Below are positions 22,097-31,156 of a stretch of DNA of 31,176 bases, piece by piece. The translations under genes were made by a program, and so were the position numbers. The notes beneath the pieces were generated by a model, which was not told where the DNA came from, did no database searches, and saw only the letters and a program-made list of their open reading frames with translations. How positions within the stretch are numbered: position 1 is the stretch's first letter; each line of letters opens with the position of its first letter. Location: NCBI GenBank assembly GCA_002749535.1, contig MZZL01000052.1, positions 115,029-146,204 on the forward strand. Direction: 5' to 3'. This DNA is from Apophysomyces variabilis. Its lineage: Eukaryota > Mucoromycota > Mucoromycetes > Mucorales > Mucoraceae.

Positions 22097-22544
22097 TGTT
22101 GTATTTGATATATTTTTATTATATAACGATCATACACATTCACTTATCACCTTGTTTCCTCTAATAAAGCAATCATTGCGGTCTTATACAAACTTCTAGT
22201 ATAGTCTCTCTATCTTATAATTGGTGTGACAAGACAAGTACAATGATTACAATCTTAGCAGGAACACAGTGATTTGTCATCGTCTCTGAATTCTCTTATT
22301 CAAACTCAGATAGACAATAACATCTTGACAAGCACTCATTATCAATCATTATCAATCCACCATGATTACTCAGAGCTTACGCATCCTCTGATTAATAAGA
22401 TATCTGACTAAGCATCCAGACAGTATAAATATTAGTAGTAGAGATTGTTAAAACCAGTAATTGGACTTTTGAATAAAACGATATCCAAGAGTCTCAAAGT
22501 ATCCTTCTGATCCCTTTATCTTTATTTCTCTCTTAAATACTTCA
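22097..22544 (+). repeat. 3' LTR of element D
   Basis: 448 bp, TGTTGTATTT to ACTTCA, followed by the ATGAC duplication. It keeps CpG at three places where the 5' LTR has CA. A direct CATTATCAAT doublet occurs in both LTRs. Confidence 0.95.
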
Positions 22545-22549
22545 ATGAC

Positions 22550-23483
22550 ATTACAAGCATAAAGCTTAAACTGACTACTATGTCAAAACTCGTTTATGTA
22601 TAACAAAGAATAAATGAAAAAGCTCTCCATTTTATTTTTGTAGCAATTGAACAGCTAAAACAGGCATTATATAAAACGCTTACCTTCAATACTCTACTAT
22701 TAGGCCAAAGCATATACGTTTGCAAAGACTGCCGCAGTAAGGAAACAATAGTTGGCACGATGTAATGATGTTCGGCAACCGCAGTAAATTACCACAAAAG
22801 GGATGCTGACTTTGTGGTAAAGTTGAAGATCAATCTAAAAGGTCTGATCTTACTAAGAACATGTCCTGCTGCAGTAATTGACAACTATTGTAAAGCTGCT
22901 ATCGTAGTAATGGCGTAATAAACTTCCTGTTTTGAAGTAGAAGGAAAAAAAAGAAGATCGTACAAGTGCTGCGGTAGAAAGCTATATAATCAGAAAGCAT
23001 TAACCAATGAGAAAAGCATTATCTCTCTGTTATCTTTTTTCTTACCTGATGTGGAATCTGAGGGAAATTTAAGATAAAAAATGGATAACAAGAATAAATC
23101 CTTGAGACTCGAGAAAAGAGTCTTTTTTATTAAGATTAGATTCCAAGTCTTATTTATACTGTGAGCGGTTATTAGATCGTAGTTTCTTTGACACAGATAA
23201 TAAACCAATCAGTAAACATATTCATGACGAAGAAAAGTTTTTCATTGGGATAGCCAATGGTAGATTTTCGTTTAGTCATGGTAAAGAGGTTATTTCTGAG
23301 TTCCTGAGTCTGGACTGTGTCTTTATTCAACAGGTTTCAGACTGTTATTGTGTCAGATCGACTTCAGGTTCAAGAAGGTGTCTTTTTTACGATCTCCGCT
23401 TTATTCTTCTTTTAATTACTGCTTTGGGTAATGTGAAGACGTTTATTGGTCTGTGTGTATGTCGAAATACGACACCTGATACA
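22550..23483. other. Non-coding region upstream of the hAT gene, with repeat motifs and a possible LTR remnant
   Basis: Bases 22720-22980 carry several CCGCAGTAA/CTGCGGTA motifs. From about 23047 (TGATGTGGAATC) a minus-strand LTR-like layout appears: GAGTCTCAAGGAT, AATAAAAAAG and AGTATAAATAAG in that relation, resembling the R-U5 part of D. A short hairpin AGACTC (23105-23110) / GAGTCT (23118-23123) lies within it. I found no matching duplication or second end. The promoter of the hAT gene should also be here, but no clear element is seen. Confidence 0.4.
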
Positions 23484-25754
23484 ATGCAATATTCGTTCGC
23501 TGAAAGCTCGACCAATGCTCAACGTCAAGCTTCTGAATTGACTGATGTAAGTAATATACCTTCTTAGCCATATCTAATTGTATACAGGATATGTTGTCCA
23601 CTATGGTGACAGAAATTGAGGACGCTGGATCAGATGCTGAACTTTCAAGACAAGAGTCATATATGTCGATTGAAGCAAACGTTGATGACAGTTCGTCACC
23701 TGCCCCACCAAACAAGAAGCAAAGGACTCCAACCAGCTGGATCTTTGTAAACAATTGGGCAACCTGGCAAAAAGTTGGAGGTGTTAACAAGATCGTTTGC
23801 AACTACGTTAGTCGTTCTGGCAGTCGTTGTAACCATGAGTTTGCCAGCAGTGATGGATCTACTGGCAACGTAATCAGACATCTTTTATCCAAGCATAAAA
23901 TTTCCAAGGATTCTCCTGCTGCTAGTGCTGGTTCTATTCCTCTTTTCAATGGACCTCTCAATATGTACTTTACCAACGCTGATAGAACGGTCCAAAAATC
24001 AATTTTCAGCAAAGAAAAGTTTCGGCAAATCCTTGTTGCTGATATGATATTTACCGCCTCTCCATACTCATCTGTTTCCCGTCAAACGTTGCAAGAACTC
24101 CTTTATCTCGCTCATAGCGCTCCTGATCTTGCCAGCCTAAAACTTCCTGGTGCATCTACTATCAAACGTGATCACCAGAAATACTATGAACCGTATCAGC
24201 AACAAATAACCGATCTTCTGAAGGATCAGCCTTACATGTCATACACGGTTGACGGTTGGACAAGTGATCTTAGAGATGCATTCCTTGGGATAACGGCACA
24301 CTAGATTGATTCAAACTGGAAGCAACAATCGATCGTTATCGGATTTGAACCTCTCAACGGCCCTCATTCTGGATCAAACATGGCTCAGACAATCATGATG
24401 GTGTTGGCTAAATTTGATCTTACCTCAAAACCGTTTTTTATAACAACAGACAATGCATCCAGCATGATCGCAATGGCAAGAGAATTGGAAACGTTAGTTG
24501 GAAGTGGCATCTTCAAGGCGGATGAAAATCGCATCTCTTGCATTGGACATATTATCAATTTGGCAGCACAATCAGTTATAAAAGATGGATTGCTAGCAGA
24601 GGCCAATGATGATTTGAATGGTGATCAAACTGTTGATGGAAATGAGAATACTATTAGCAATTCTGTTGGTAAGCATTACTGTTACAAAAATACATACCAA
24701 TAGTAACTGAACTTATCTTGTAGGTAACATTATCCAACGTCTTCGTCGTGGTATCATCAAGATTAGATCTTCACCACAAAGAAGAGAAATGTACAAACGG
24801 TATTGTACTGCCAACAGTCTAGCAAGCAAAGAATTGATCATGGATATCAAGACACGCTGGAACTCTACCTTTATGATGCTCCAAAGAGCACATGAGCAGC
24901 AAAAAGCATATAACGATGTTTGGCAAACCTCAAGTGAAGTGTCCGCTTATGGACTTTCTTCAGAAGATTGGCAGTGCGTTGAAGAAGTTCAGAATCTACT
25001 TTCTGGCTTTGATACGTTTACTTCAGAACTCTCAGGTGCATTGTATCCGACGATAAACAGTACCATACCTGTGTATAACTGGTTGTTCGACCATGTGGAA
25101 AAATACAAAGAAGAAAAAATGGCGGTAAGAAATACAAGTTCAAAAGTACTATCACAAACACTTACTAACTTTTACGTTCGTTAGACGTTCCCAACTATTG
25201 CTCTTGCTGCTGACTTTGCTCATTCCAAGTTGAAGGAATATTACAGTAGAAGTACTGCACCGGTCTACTCCATTGCAACAGCTCTTGATCCACGCGCAAA
25301 GTACCAATGGTGGAGTGACATTGAATGGCCAACGGAATGGATCGTGCAATCAAAGCATGCGGTGCAAGCGGTTTGGGAAGAAGCTTTTCGTCCAAAGCTT
25401 AATGTGCCATCAAACGAAATGCCGCAAAAGAAGATTCAATTGTTCAAGCCAAAGGCGCCCAGTGATCAGTTGAGTGAGTACATTGCAGAAGGGACGTTCG
25501 CGGAATCAACGCAAGCACTGGAGTACTGGAAGAGTCGTAGCACGCAGTGGAAAGAGTTGTCTGAAATGGCGTTACGATACCTAGCAGTGCCGGCAACATC
25601 AGTACCATCAGAACGATGCTTTTCACGAGCAAAGCTTTTTATACCATTTGAACGCAATCGTTTGTCGCAGGAATCGCTTCAGCAATTAGTGTTGGTTGAC
25701 TCTTGGCAAAAGGTGTTAAACGGCCAAGAAAAAAGTTTTTGTGAAGAAAAATAA
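23484..25754 (+). pseudogene. hAT transposase with BED zinc finger, four exons, one nonsense codon
   Basis: Exons 23484-23546, 23588-24668, 24724-25124 and 25185-25754 join to 705 codons. Introns are 41, 55 and 60 nt with GTAAG...AG ends; the third has TACTAAC 17 nt before its acceptor. The start ATG at 23484 begins MQYSFAESS, and the splice joins TD to DMLST in frame. Order: acidic N-terminus; BED-type finger (WATWQKVGG...CNYV...RCNHEF...HLLSKH, about residues 62-112); catalytic YTVDGWTS (about residue 240); TTDNASSM (about 307); CIGHIINLA; DIKTRWNSTFMML; C-terminal hAT dimerisation domain (WKELSEMALRYLAVPATSV...SERCFSRAKLF). One TAG at 24302-24304 replaces the Trp expected in GITAHW, a TGG-to-TAG change at about codon 260. 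Length and motifs are otherwise complete. It may be recently silenced, or a full-length copy may exist elsewhere. Confidence 0.93.
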
Positions 25755-26228
25755 ACAAGAAAGCTTTTTACAGTCCCCAAAAAATTCTGTCCCCTTTGCT
25801 TTTATTTTTACTTTGACACCTTTCTCTCTTATGCCTTGCTTTAAAACCTTTGTCGGAAAATAAATACACTTCTTTTACTTTGACCGTCCTTTCAACAGAT
25901 GCCATTGCACCATTACGACATCATACCATCATATGACATTACCACTTTAATTCGCCACAAAAAAAATTCCCTTCTTTTTTCCTTACTTGTTTCTGCTATA
26001 TTTTGCAAGGCTACAAATAAACTATTGCTGCGTTTTACAACGTACTTTTTATCACACAAACGTCAAAGTGCTTAACCATATTCGTATCCTTAAATACTAT
26101 TGGTTGACCCGTACCCGACCCGTCAACCCGCCCTATATAAACGGGTTGGATACGGGTTATCCGTTTATAAACGGATCGGATACGGGTTGACCTTCAACCC
26201 GACCCGACCCGACCTGTGAAGATCCCTA
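25755..26228 (+). mobile_element. Right end of the hAT element with GGGT/ACCC subterminal repeats
   Basis: After the stop codon, an AATAAA near 25858 is a possible polyadenylation signal. Bases 26107-26228 hold repeated ACCCG and CGGGT units, including inverted ATCCGTTTATAAACGGAT, and end in GAAGATCCCTA, the hAT-like tip. Next to it is CTTCTTAC, an 8-bp candidate target duplication inside the CACTG copy at 26229. GC content jumps here relative to the flanks. Confidence 0.75.
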
Positions 26229-27061
26229 CTTCTTACTTTTAACTAAGGTATTTTGATTGATTGACCTAAATGTAACTAATCTTGACTTTTTATTTGTTCT
26301 ATAGAGTAGCTTTTCCTTTCTTTAAAAAATATGGAAACAGAGAAACATGACATATGTTTTAATGGTACAGATTTTTTTTACGTTGTAACTTGATTATTCA
26401 TCAAGATAATCTTTTGTAGGCCTATATATAATATTGCCGTTTGTTATTGCTATGCTGTATGTTTTACTAATTATCATTTTTTAAAATCTATGCTTCTTTA
26501 GCCTTTAGTAATTAGGTAAGATTATATAGATCCAATTATAAAGTTAGATACCTGTTTGTACATTATATTATATATCTTCAATAAAATAAAAATGTTTGTT
26601 TTCTCTATATATAAGGCTAAAGAAGTGTTGTTGTACATGATAAAGAAGTGTATTTTATTGGTTAAAATAACAAATACAATGAAAAGAGCATTTAATTAGA
26701 AAGACTAGATAAGAATTATTAGCTCCAATAGCATATATTATTGTAAGCAAGTTAATCCAATAAAAGAGCTTAAAAAAAAGAATATGGTCAAATAGAATTC
26801 TTATGTTAGTTGTTAAATGCATACAACTTAGTCCAATAGCATTAATATAATTACATCTGACATATACTGTTTTATCTAATTAATAATGGTATAGAAGGTG
26901 GGTAAAATGTGGGTAAAATGTAGGTAAAAGGTACATTTTACTCACTTCTTAAAAGTTTTACTTACTAGGTAAAATGTGGGTAAAATCTGGGTAAAATATA
27001 GATAATATTTGATGCTTTACCCAGATTTTACTCAGAATAAAATGTTCTTTCAACTGCAGTG
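26229..27061. mobile_element. Partial CACTG element, inverted copy of 11356-12186
   Basis: It ends in CAACTGCAGTG at 27061 and aligns in reverse complement with 11356-12186 over its whole length, including the array of GGGTAAAATGTGGGTAAAATG-type subterminal repeats at 26900-27020. The other end is cut precisely at the hAT tip (26228/26229). The missing right half was not found in the window. TAA follows the tip. Confidence 0.85.
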
Positions 27062-27674
27062 TAAGTTTCATAGATCCTTTCTTAAAAACAATCTTAAAGA
27101 CACTCCAAATTCACTGTATCTAAAAAAGATATTTGCAAATACAATATAGTTTCAGTTCTTTTTAGTCTAAAAGGTTCTTTTTTCCACCTTTTTTGTAAAA
27201 AAAGTCCTCCTTATATCTTTATTTCCTTTAAAACTATTTAATTTAAAAGGGGAATTTACTAAAACTAACTTAAAATTAAGACTATATAAAATAGAGGTAA
27301 ACATTAAGGATATAGGTTAGGAAAAGCATGCAACCACTAAGAAAAAATGGAAGGAAGGATTCAGTTATGTTTTCCAAGTTACACCAAATAACCATTTATG
27401 TCTGAAGTAGATGTATGTGTACAAATAATTGATTATGGTGTACCAACCAGGTCAGTAGAAGTTGTGTATGTACAAGACAGATATACACTAAACTAAAAGC
27501 AAAAGTTATACACCTAGATCAACGTATAGTATACCTAGCCGTGTACTTCTTGAAGAGTAAGACAAACTTTCCACCATTCTTACTCTCAAAGGCTCCATCT
27601 TTTCATTTTATCCATGTTGCATTTATCGGGTTGTGAGGCCAGAAAAACTGTCACGCAAGGTGTCAAATATATAA
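27062..27674. other. Intergenic sequence before the tRNA
   Basis: About 600 bp of AT-rich DNA with no sustained reading frame on either strand and no recognised repeat. It ends in the region just upstream of the tRNA start. Confidence 0.6.
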
Positions 27675-27746
27675 TCCTCAATGGTCCAGTGGTCAGGATT
27701 TCGGTCTCTCACACCGACGGCCGGGGTTCGATTCCCCGTTGGGGAA
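27675..27746 (+). tRNA. tRNA-Glu (anticodon CTC)
   Basis: A full cloverleaf can be drawn. The acceptor stem pairs TCCTCAA (27675-27681) with TTGGGGA (27739-27745), allowing one G-U pair, followed by discriminator A at 27746. The D arm is GTCC/GGAT. The anticodon stem TCGGT/ACCGA encloses the loop CTCTCAC, with anticodon CTC at 27708-27710. The T arm CGGGG...CCCCG carries GGTTCGATTCC, the internal B box. The A box is TGGTCCAGTGG. No intron. CCA is not encoded, as expected in a eukaryotic nuclear gene. It decodes GAG. Confidence 0.96.
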
Positions 27747-27748
27747 AT

Positions 27749-27755
27749 TTTTTTA
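27749..27755 (+). terminator. RNA polymerase III terminator of the tRNA
   Basis: A run of seven T starts 3 nt after the tRNA end, the standard pol III stop signal. Confidence 0.85.
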
Positions 27756-27765
27756 TCTTCAGCTG

Positions 27766-28331
27766 TGTTGTATGTCGTGTACTCTGTCGTTTCCTTGGGT
27801 CTGAGTTTTATTCCGAATCACTGTAACGTAGTCGATCGGTCACACTTGCAGCGGATCAGGGAAACGATAAGATAAATAAAAATAAGAATTGTAAAAGATG
27901 ATTTTTTATTGTATCGCCTTTCTCTCTATTTATATTATTGTGCCTGACGGATGACGGCAAAACAATTCTACTTCTAAAACTTTTCCAAGGGCAACTATTC
28001 GATAGACGATGTTTTGCAATGTTATAATCTCAAACATTGTCTTCTTCCGTTTCTTCTACCTCAATAATCGATCCGATTCGTTCGTCCATCTCAGGGTCCA
28101 CACAAAAGAAGTCCGAATTTCAGGGATCAGGATTCAGCGACGACAACTCTTAGATTTTTGGTTTCACTTTCAATATCAGTGCCCCATAGGTTTTATAGCG
28201 TGGGTAACGCTCCAAGTGTAGACAACTATAAATTAAGAAGAATGGCATCAAAATAAAAAGAGAGTTTTTGGAGAGTCTATCTTACTTTGGAAATCTTGTC
28301 TGTTATATCAGATTCAAGTAACAATACAACA
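27766..28331. repeat. Probable LTR, 566 bp, just downstream of the tRNA
   Basis: It starts TGTTGTATG and ends AATACAACA, perfect 8-bp inverted tips (TGTTGTAT/ATACAACA) like the solo LTR at 8373. A primer-site-like TGGTAGC begins 2 nt after its end, and a gag ATG follows at 28353, which suggests a plus-strand 5' LTR. However, TATAAATAG and AATAAAA are better placed on the minus strand, so orientation is unresolved. No matching 5-bp duplication is visible (AGCTG versus ATTGG), as expected if it is one end of a larger element. Confidence 0.6.
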
Positions 28332-28333
28332 AT

Positions 28334-28346
28334 TGGTAGCTGATGC
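28334..28346 (+). other. Candidate primer-binding site (initiator-tRNA-Met-like)
   Basis: TGGTAGCTGATGC lies 2 nt inside the LTR. The first seven bases match the start of primer-binding sites complementary to fungal initiator tRNA-Met (TGGTAGC). The match decays after that. Confidence 0.45.
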
Positions 28347-28352
28347 TATTTT

Positions 28353-28930
28353 ATGGACTCGCCCACTGGTTCCCATTCAGGAGAAATAGTATACAGTAAA
28401 GAAGATAAAAGACGATTTGAAATCGAGATATGAGTACAAGATATCTTGCCAAGTGGATTACATGAAGAATTTCAGAAGTATTGACAAAGCAAGTACATAC
28501 CTTCTGAAGAACGGCTTGCCTCAACAACATGTCAAGAAGAACATTGGCTAAAACAAGCAAAGAAAATAGCAGAAAACTTTGTGAGACATCATAGTCAGGA
28601 AATGAATCCACCGCCTGAGCATTCTGTGGTACTGAATGTCACTACACAATTACTACCTGGTTTACGCCTACCACTGTCAGAAACTTATCATGGAGACTGA
28701 ACTACTAGCGTCATTGAAAATTGGCTCTTATCGTTAGATTGCTATCTAGAATTTTATGAAGTACCTCAGCATCATTGGCTCAAAGTTGCAGTTACTCTTC
28801 TTTGAGACTGAGCCTTAACTTGGTGGAACCGTTTAGTACTAGAAGACCATGCCCCAACTACTTGGGATGGGTTTAAGCAGCAGCTCAATCATTAATTTCG
28901 ACCAGCATATGCTAAACAAACAGCTCACCA
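28353..28930 (+). pseudogene. A-type Gypsy gag, N-terminal part, with six stops
   Basis: ATG at 28353 opens MDSPTGSHSGEIVYSKEDK, 19 nt after the LTR-end region. The frame runs without any shift to 28930. Stops are five TGA and one TAA at positions where Arg or Gln is plausible. The retrotransposon gag core is clear at 28665-28925: TYHGD, ENWLLSLDCYLEFYEVPQHHW, ALTWWNRLV, PTTWDGFKQQL and FRPAY. This is the W...WW...TW..F..L...F.P pattern of Gypsy gag. It is cut by the CACTG element at 28931. Its broken end joins in frame to the gag fragment that begins after 341. Confidence 0.85.
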
Positions 28931-29063
28931 TACTGCGGTTGAAGGGTGATTCTACCACCTTTACACCACATGGTAGAATCTCTGGTTCCACCCACTTTCC
29001 ACCCAGGTGGTAGAATTTCTTATATTATCACATTTTTCTCTCCCCCCAAACGCTGTTACTGTT
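28931..29063. mobile_element. Left end of a CACTG element, cut by a hAT insertion
   Basis: TACTGCGGTTGAAGGG (first base C in the sister) starts an inverted copy of 209-341. Subterminal motifs of TTCTACCACC type are present. Similarity stops after GTTACTGT at 29063, where the hAT tip TAAGGCTCGC begins. The sister copy continues GTTACTGTAGCAGAC, so GTTACTGT is the likely 8-bp hAT duplication. Confidence 0.75.
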
Positions 29064-29479
29064 AAGGCTCGCAACAGTCAGTATGGGATAGTACGGGCCA
29101 GTGCAAGGTAGCTGGACTGAGACTGCCAGTTATTACTACTCGGTCAGTATTCGGGATGGTCTATAATCAGGACAGTCTAAGGTCAGGTACTGAGACTGCT
29201 GGAAGGACTGTTGGGAGGACCGTCAGTCTATGCTATGCCTTTCACATAACATTATACACAATATTACTTACAGACATTCAAAGTAAATATTTCTCTTTAC
29301 TTCAATAAGTGCAGTTATACAAGTACACAAAAGCTTTGTTGCTTGCAAGATTTTCAGCTTTAGTGTGATTTACATTACAGATTAAGAGAAGCAGTTCATG
29401 TAATAAGAAAGATAAAATGCAATGCATCGTTTATTAACTGCTAATTCAACACTCGATCTATTTTAGAGAATACTGTATA
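29064..29479 (-). mobile_element. Terminal region of a second hAT element, with GACTG subterminal repeats
   Basis: The tip TAAGGCTCGCAAC fits hAT termini. Over the next 170 bp the motif CAGTC/GACTG occurs about ten times in both orientations, a typical array of transposase-binding sites. The coding region on the minus strand ends at 29480. The other end of the element is beyond the window. Confidence 0.7.
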
Positions 29480-31156
29480 TCAATTCTTTAGTTCTTGTTG
29501 TAGCCAGTATTTTTCAAGCATACCTGCACGAATGGTTTCTACAGCAAGTGAAGCACGATTTGGGCTTATAATAGCCTTGCCAGCGGAGAAGACTCGTTCT
29601 GATGGAGCACTTGTACCTGAGATAACGACGTTAATCAGAAGACGAATGTGGGGTGAACAAAGACACTAACCTGGAATTGCTAAGTAATTGCGCGCCATTC
29701 TAGCTAAGGATGGATACTTGCTAATTCCTATAGTCTGCCACTAGCGAAGTGGATTGCAATTTTCAGCATTGGTTGCAAGATATTCAAAGAGCTCATCTTC
29801 TTGTTGTGCCTTCTCTTTGTCGCACAGATGACCGAACAGATGCTGTAACAGTTCATCTTTTTCCACCTCTGTTTGTGCCAAACTAGTAGCAATATTCTCA
29901 CCAGCATGCTCAACTTCAGGGTACGCCATAAACATGGTGCGCACTTGCTTCTCTACAAACTGTACCCATTCAGTTTCCCATTTGTGTCGCTTATGGTAAG
30001 ATAGCTTCAGTCGAGGATCTAGTACTGTAAACGATCAGTTAGCTTAAAAAATTTACGTTAGAGTTACCTGTTGCTCTGAGTAAATAGGTGCAAAGTCAGT
30101 CATGTTATAGTACTTCTGCAGTTTTTTGAAGCATGCAACTACTGCCTCCTGAAGCTCCGAATTGCTAGTGGTGTAGTTATCCAGCTTGTCCATCAGAACG
30201 TTATATGTAGGTATAATGATCCCTATGGTTGGGTAATTGCTAGCACTTAACATTGTTGTGCTCTTTTTGAAGATCTATCATTAAAAGGTGGGCACTACAT
30301 ATTTAGAAATTAATATATCTAATAGTAACTTTACCTCTAGAAGGTCTTTCAAGTGAATTAAGATTTGCCACTCATTCTCAGAAAGCGACCATTTCTTCAG
30401 GTGGCTTTCAATGCTTATCAATACAACGAGTGGACCTTGGATACGCAACGCCGAATCGATCACGTCATACGTAGAATTCCACCATGTTTTAACATCAATT
30501 ACTGGCTGGTAATGTCGCACATTCATGTTTGCACAGCACTGCTTCAGTTTTTCATGGAGTTGAACAGAACGGCGGATCGAGACAATGACATTTCGAAGCT
30601 ATAATTGTGCTAAGTCTAATATATATGTAGTAACTGATTACCTTGGCTAAAATAGAAGAAATTTCAGTCATGCTCCGATCAAAATAGATCTGTTCATCAT
30701 ATACATTGATCGTTGCTTCGGGGATTATTTTGATTGTTGCCAAAAGATCCTGCACCACAAGGTTAATAACATGTGCAAGACAGCGGTTATGCTGTCTTTT
30801 AGCACTGAAGAAGACGCCATATTTGGGCCAGGTTTCTTCCAGATGTTGCATAAGTGTATCATTACTTGATGCATTATCAGTTGTTATTGCTAAGATCTGT
30901 TGATAGTGGATCATTTAAAACTGGTAAACGGTATCAAACCACCTACCTTCAAATGTATATTGAGATCGTGCATTGACCTCATCAAGGCATCACCTATTGC
31001 TTGCCCAGTATGACTTCCCGTGATATGGATAAAATCTAGCAGTAGATCGTGGATCTGCCAGTTTGCATCGATGAAATGCCCAGTAACTGCAAGGAAACCA
31101 AATGAATTTGGTGACGTCCACATGTCAAGCGTAAGGGATATATTAGAATCTAGTGT
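29480..31156 (-). pseudogene. Second hAT transposase, multi-exon, truncated by the window end
   Basis: Minus-strand exons: 31156-30947, 30896-30642, 30598-30335, 30274-30068, 30024-29671 and 29616-29480; introns of 43-60 nt have GT...AG ends. Motifs in order: SLTLDMWTSPN (catalytic Asp), ITTDNASSNDTL, CLAHVINLVVQ, DVKTWWNSTYDVI, YPTIGIIIPTYNVLMDKL, VLDPRLKLSYHKRH, and the C-terminal dimerisation part SLARMARNYLAIPG joined to TSAPSERVFSAGKAIISPNR. A TAG at 29741-29743 precedes the last motif, and exons 4 and 5 are out of phase by one base, so a 1-nt change probably lies near 30070-30090. The N-terminus (zinc finger) lies beyond the window. Confidence 0.88.

Larger units (their letters stand above)
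16181..22544 (+). mobile_element. Complete LTR retrotransposon D (Ty3/Gypsy, chromodomain type)
   Basis: LTRs of 448 bp bound it, and ATGAC flanks both sides (16176-16180, 22545-22549). Internally a single gag-pol frame runs from 16682 to 21978 once the nested solo LTR is removed. A polypurine tract lies at 22085-22096. The LTRs differ at seven sites, and in all seven the left copy has the A or T. It is the same broad type as B (matching gag zinc motifs, FVDD box, chromodomain and polypurine tract) but on the other strand, with an unrelated LTR. Confidence 0.95.

Noticed and set aside
22720..22980. Recurring CCGCAGTAA motifs as a CRISPR-like or satellite array
   Set aside because: Spacing is irregular, copies differ, orientation varies, and the host is eukaryotic. 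Best read as remnants of subterminal transposon repeats.
25125..25184. TAG at the end of this stretch as a second nonsense codon in the first hAT gene
   Set aside because: The segment has GTAAGA at its start, TACTAAC near its end and TTAG as acceptor; removing it restores the frame, so it is an intron.
26195..26228. Repeated GACCC units looked like a telomeric repeat
   Set aside because: Units are irregular, few, mixed in orientation and end in a hAT-like tip next to a candidate 8-bp duplication. They fit subterminal transposon repeats.
27614..27875. Two short plus-strand frames across the tRNA
   Set aside because: They overlap the tRNA gene and its terminator and show no protein-like features.
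342..28930. Abundant in-frame TGA suggested an alternative genetic code (TGA read as Arg or Trp)
   Set aside because: TAA and TAG also interrupt the same frames, relatives in the window use normal codons at those positions, and catalytic missense changes follow the same C-to-T/G-to-A rule. Mutation explains all of it.
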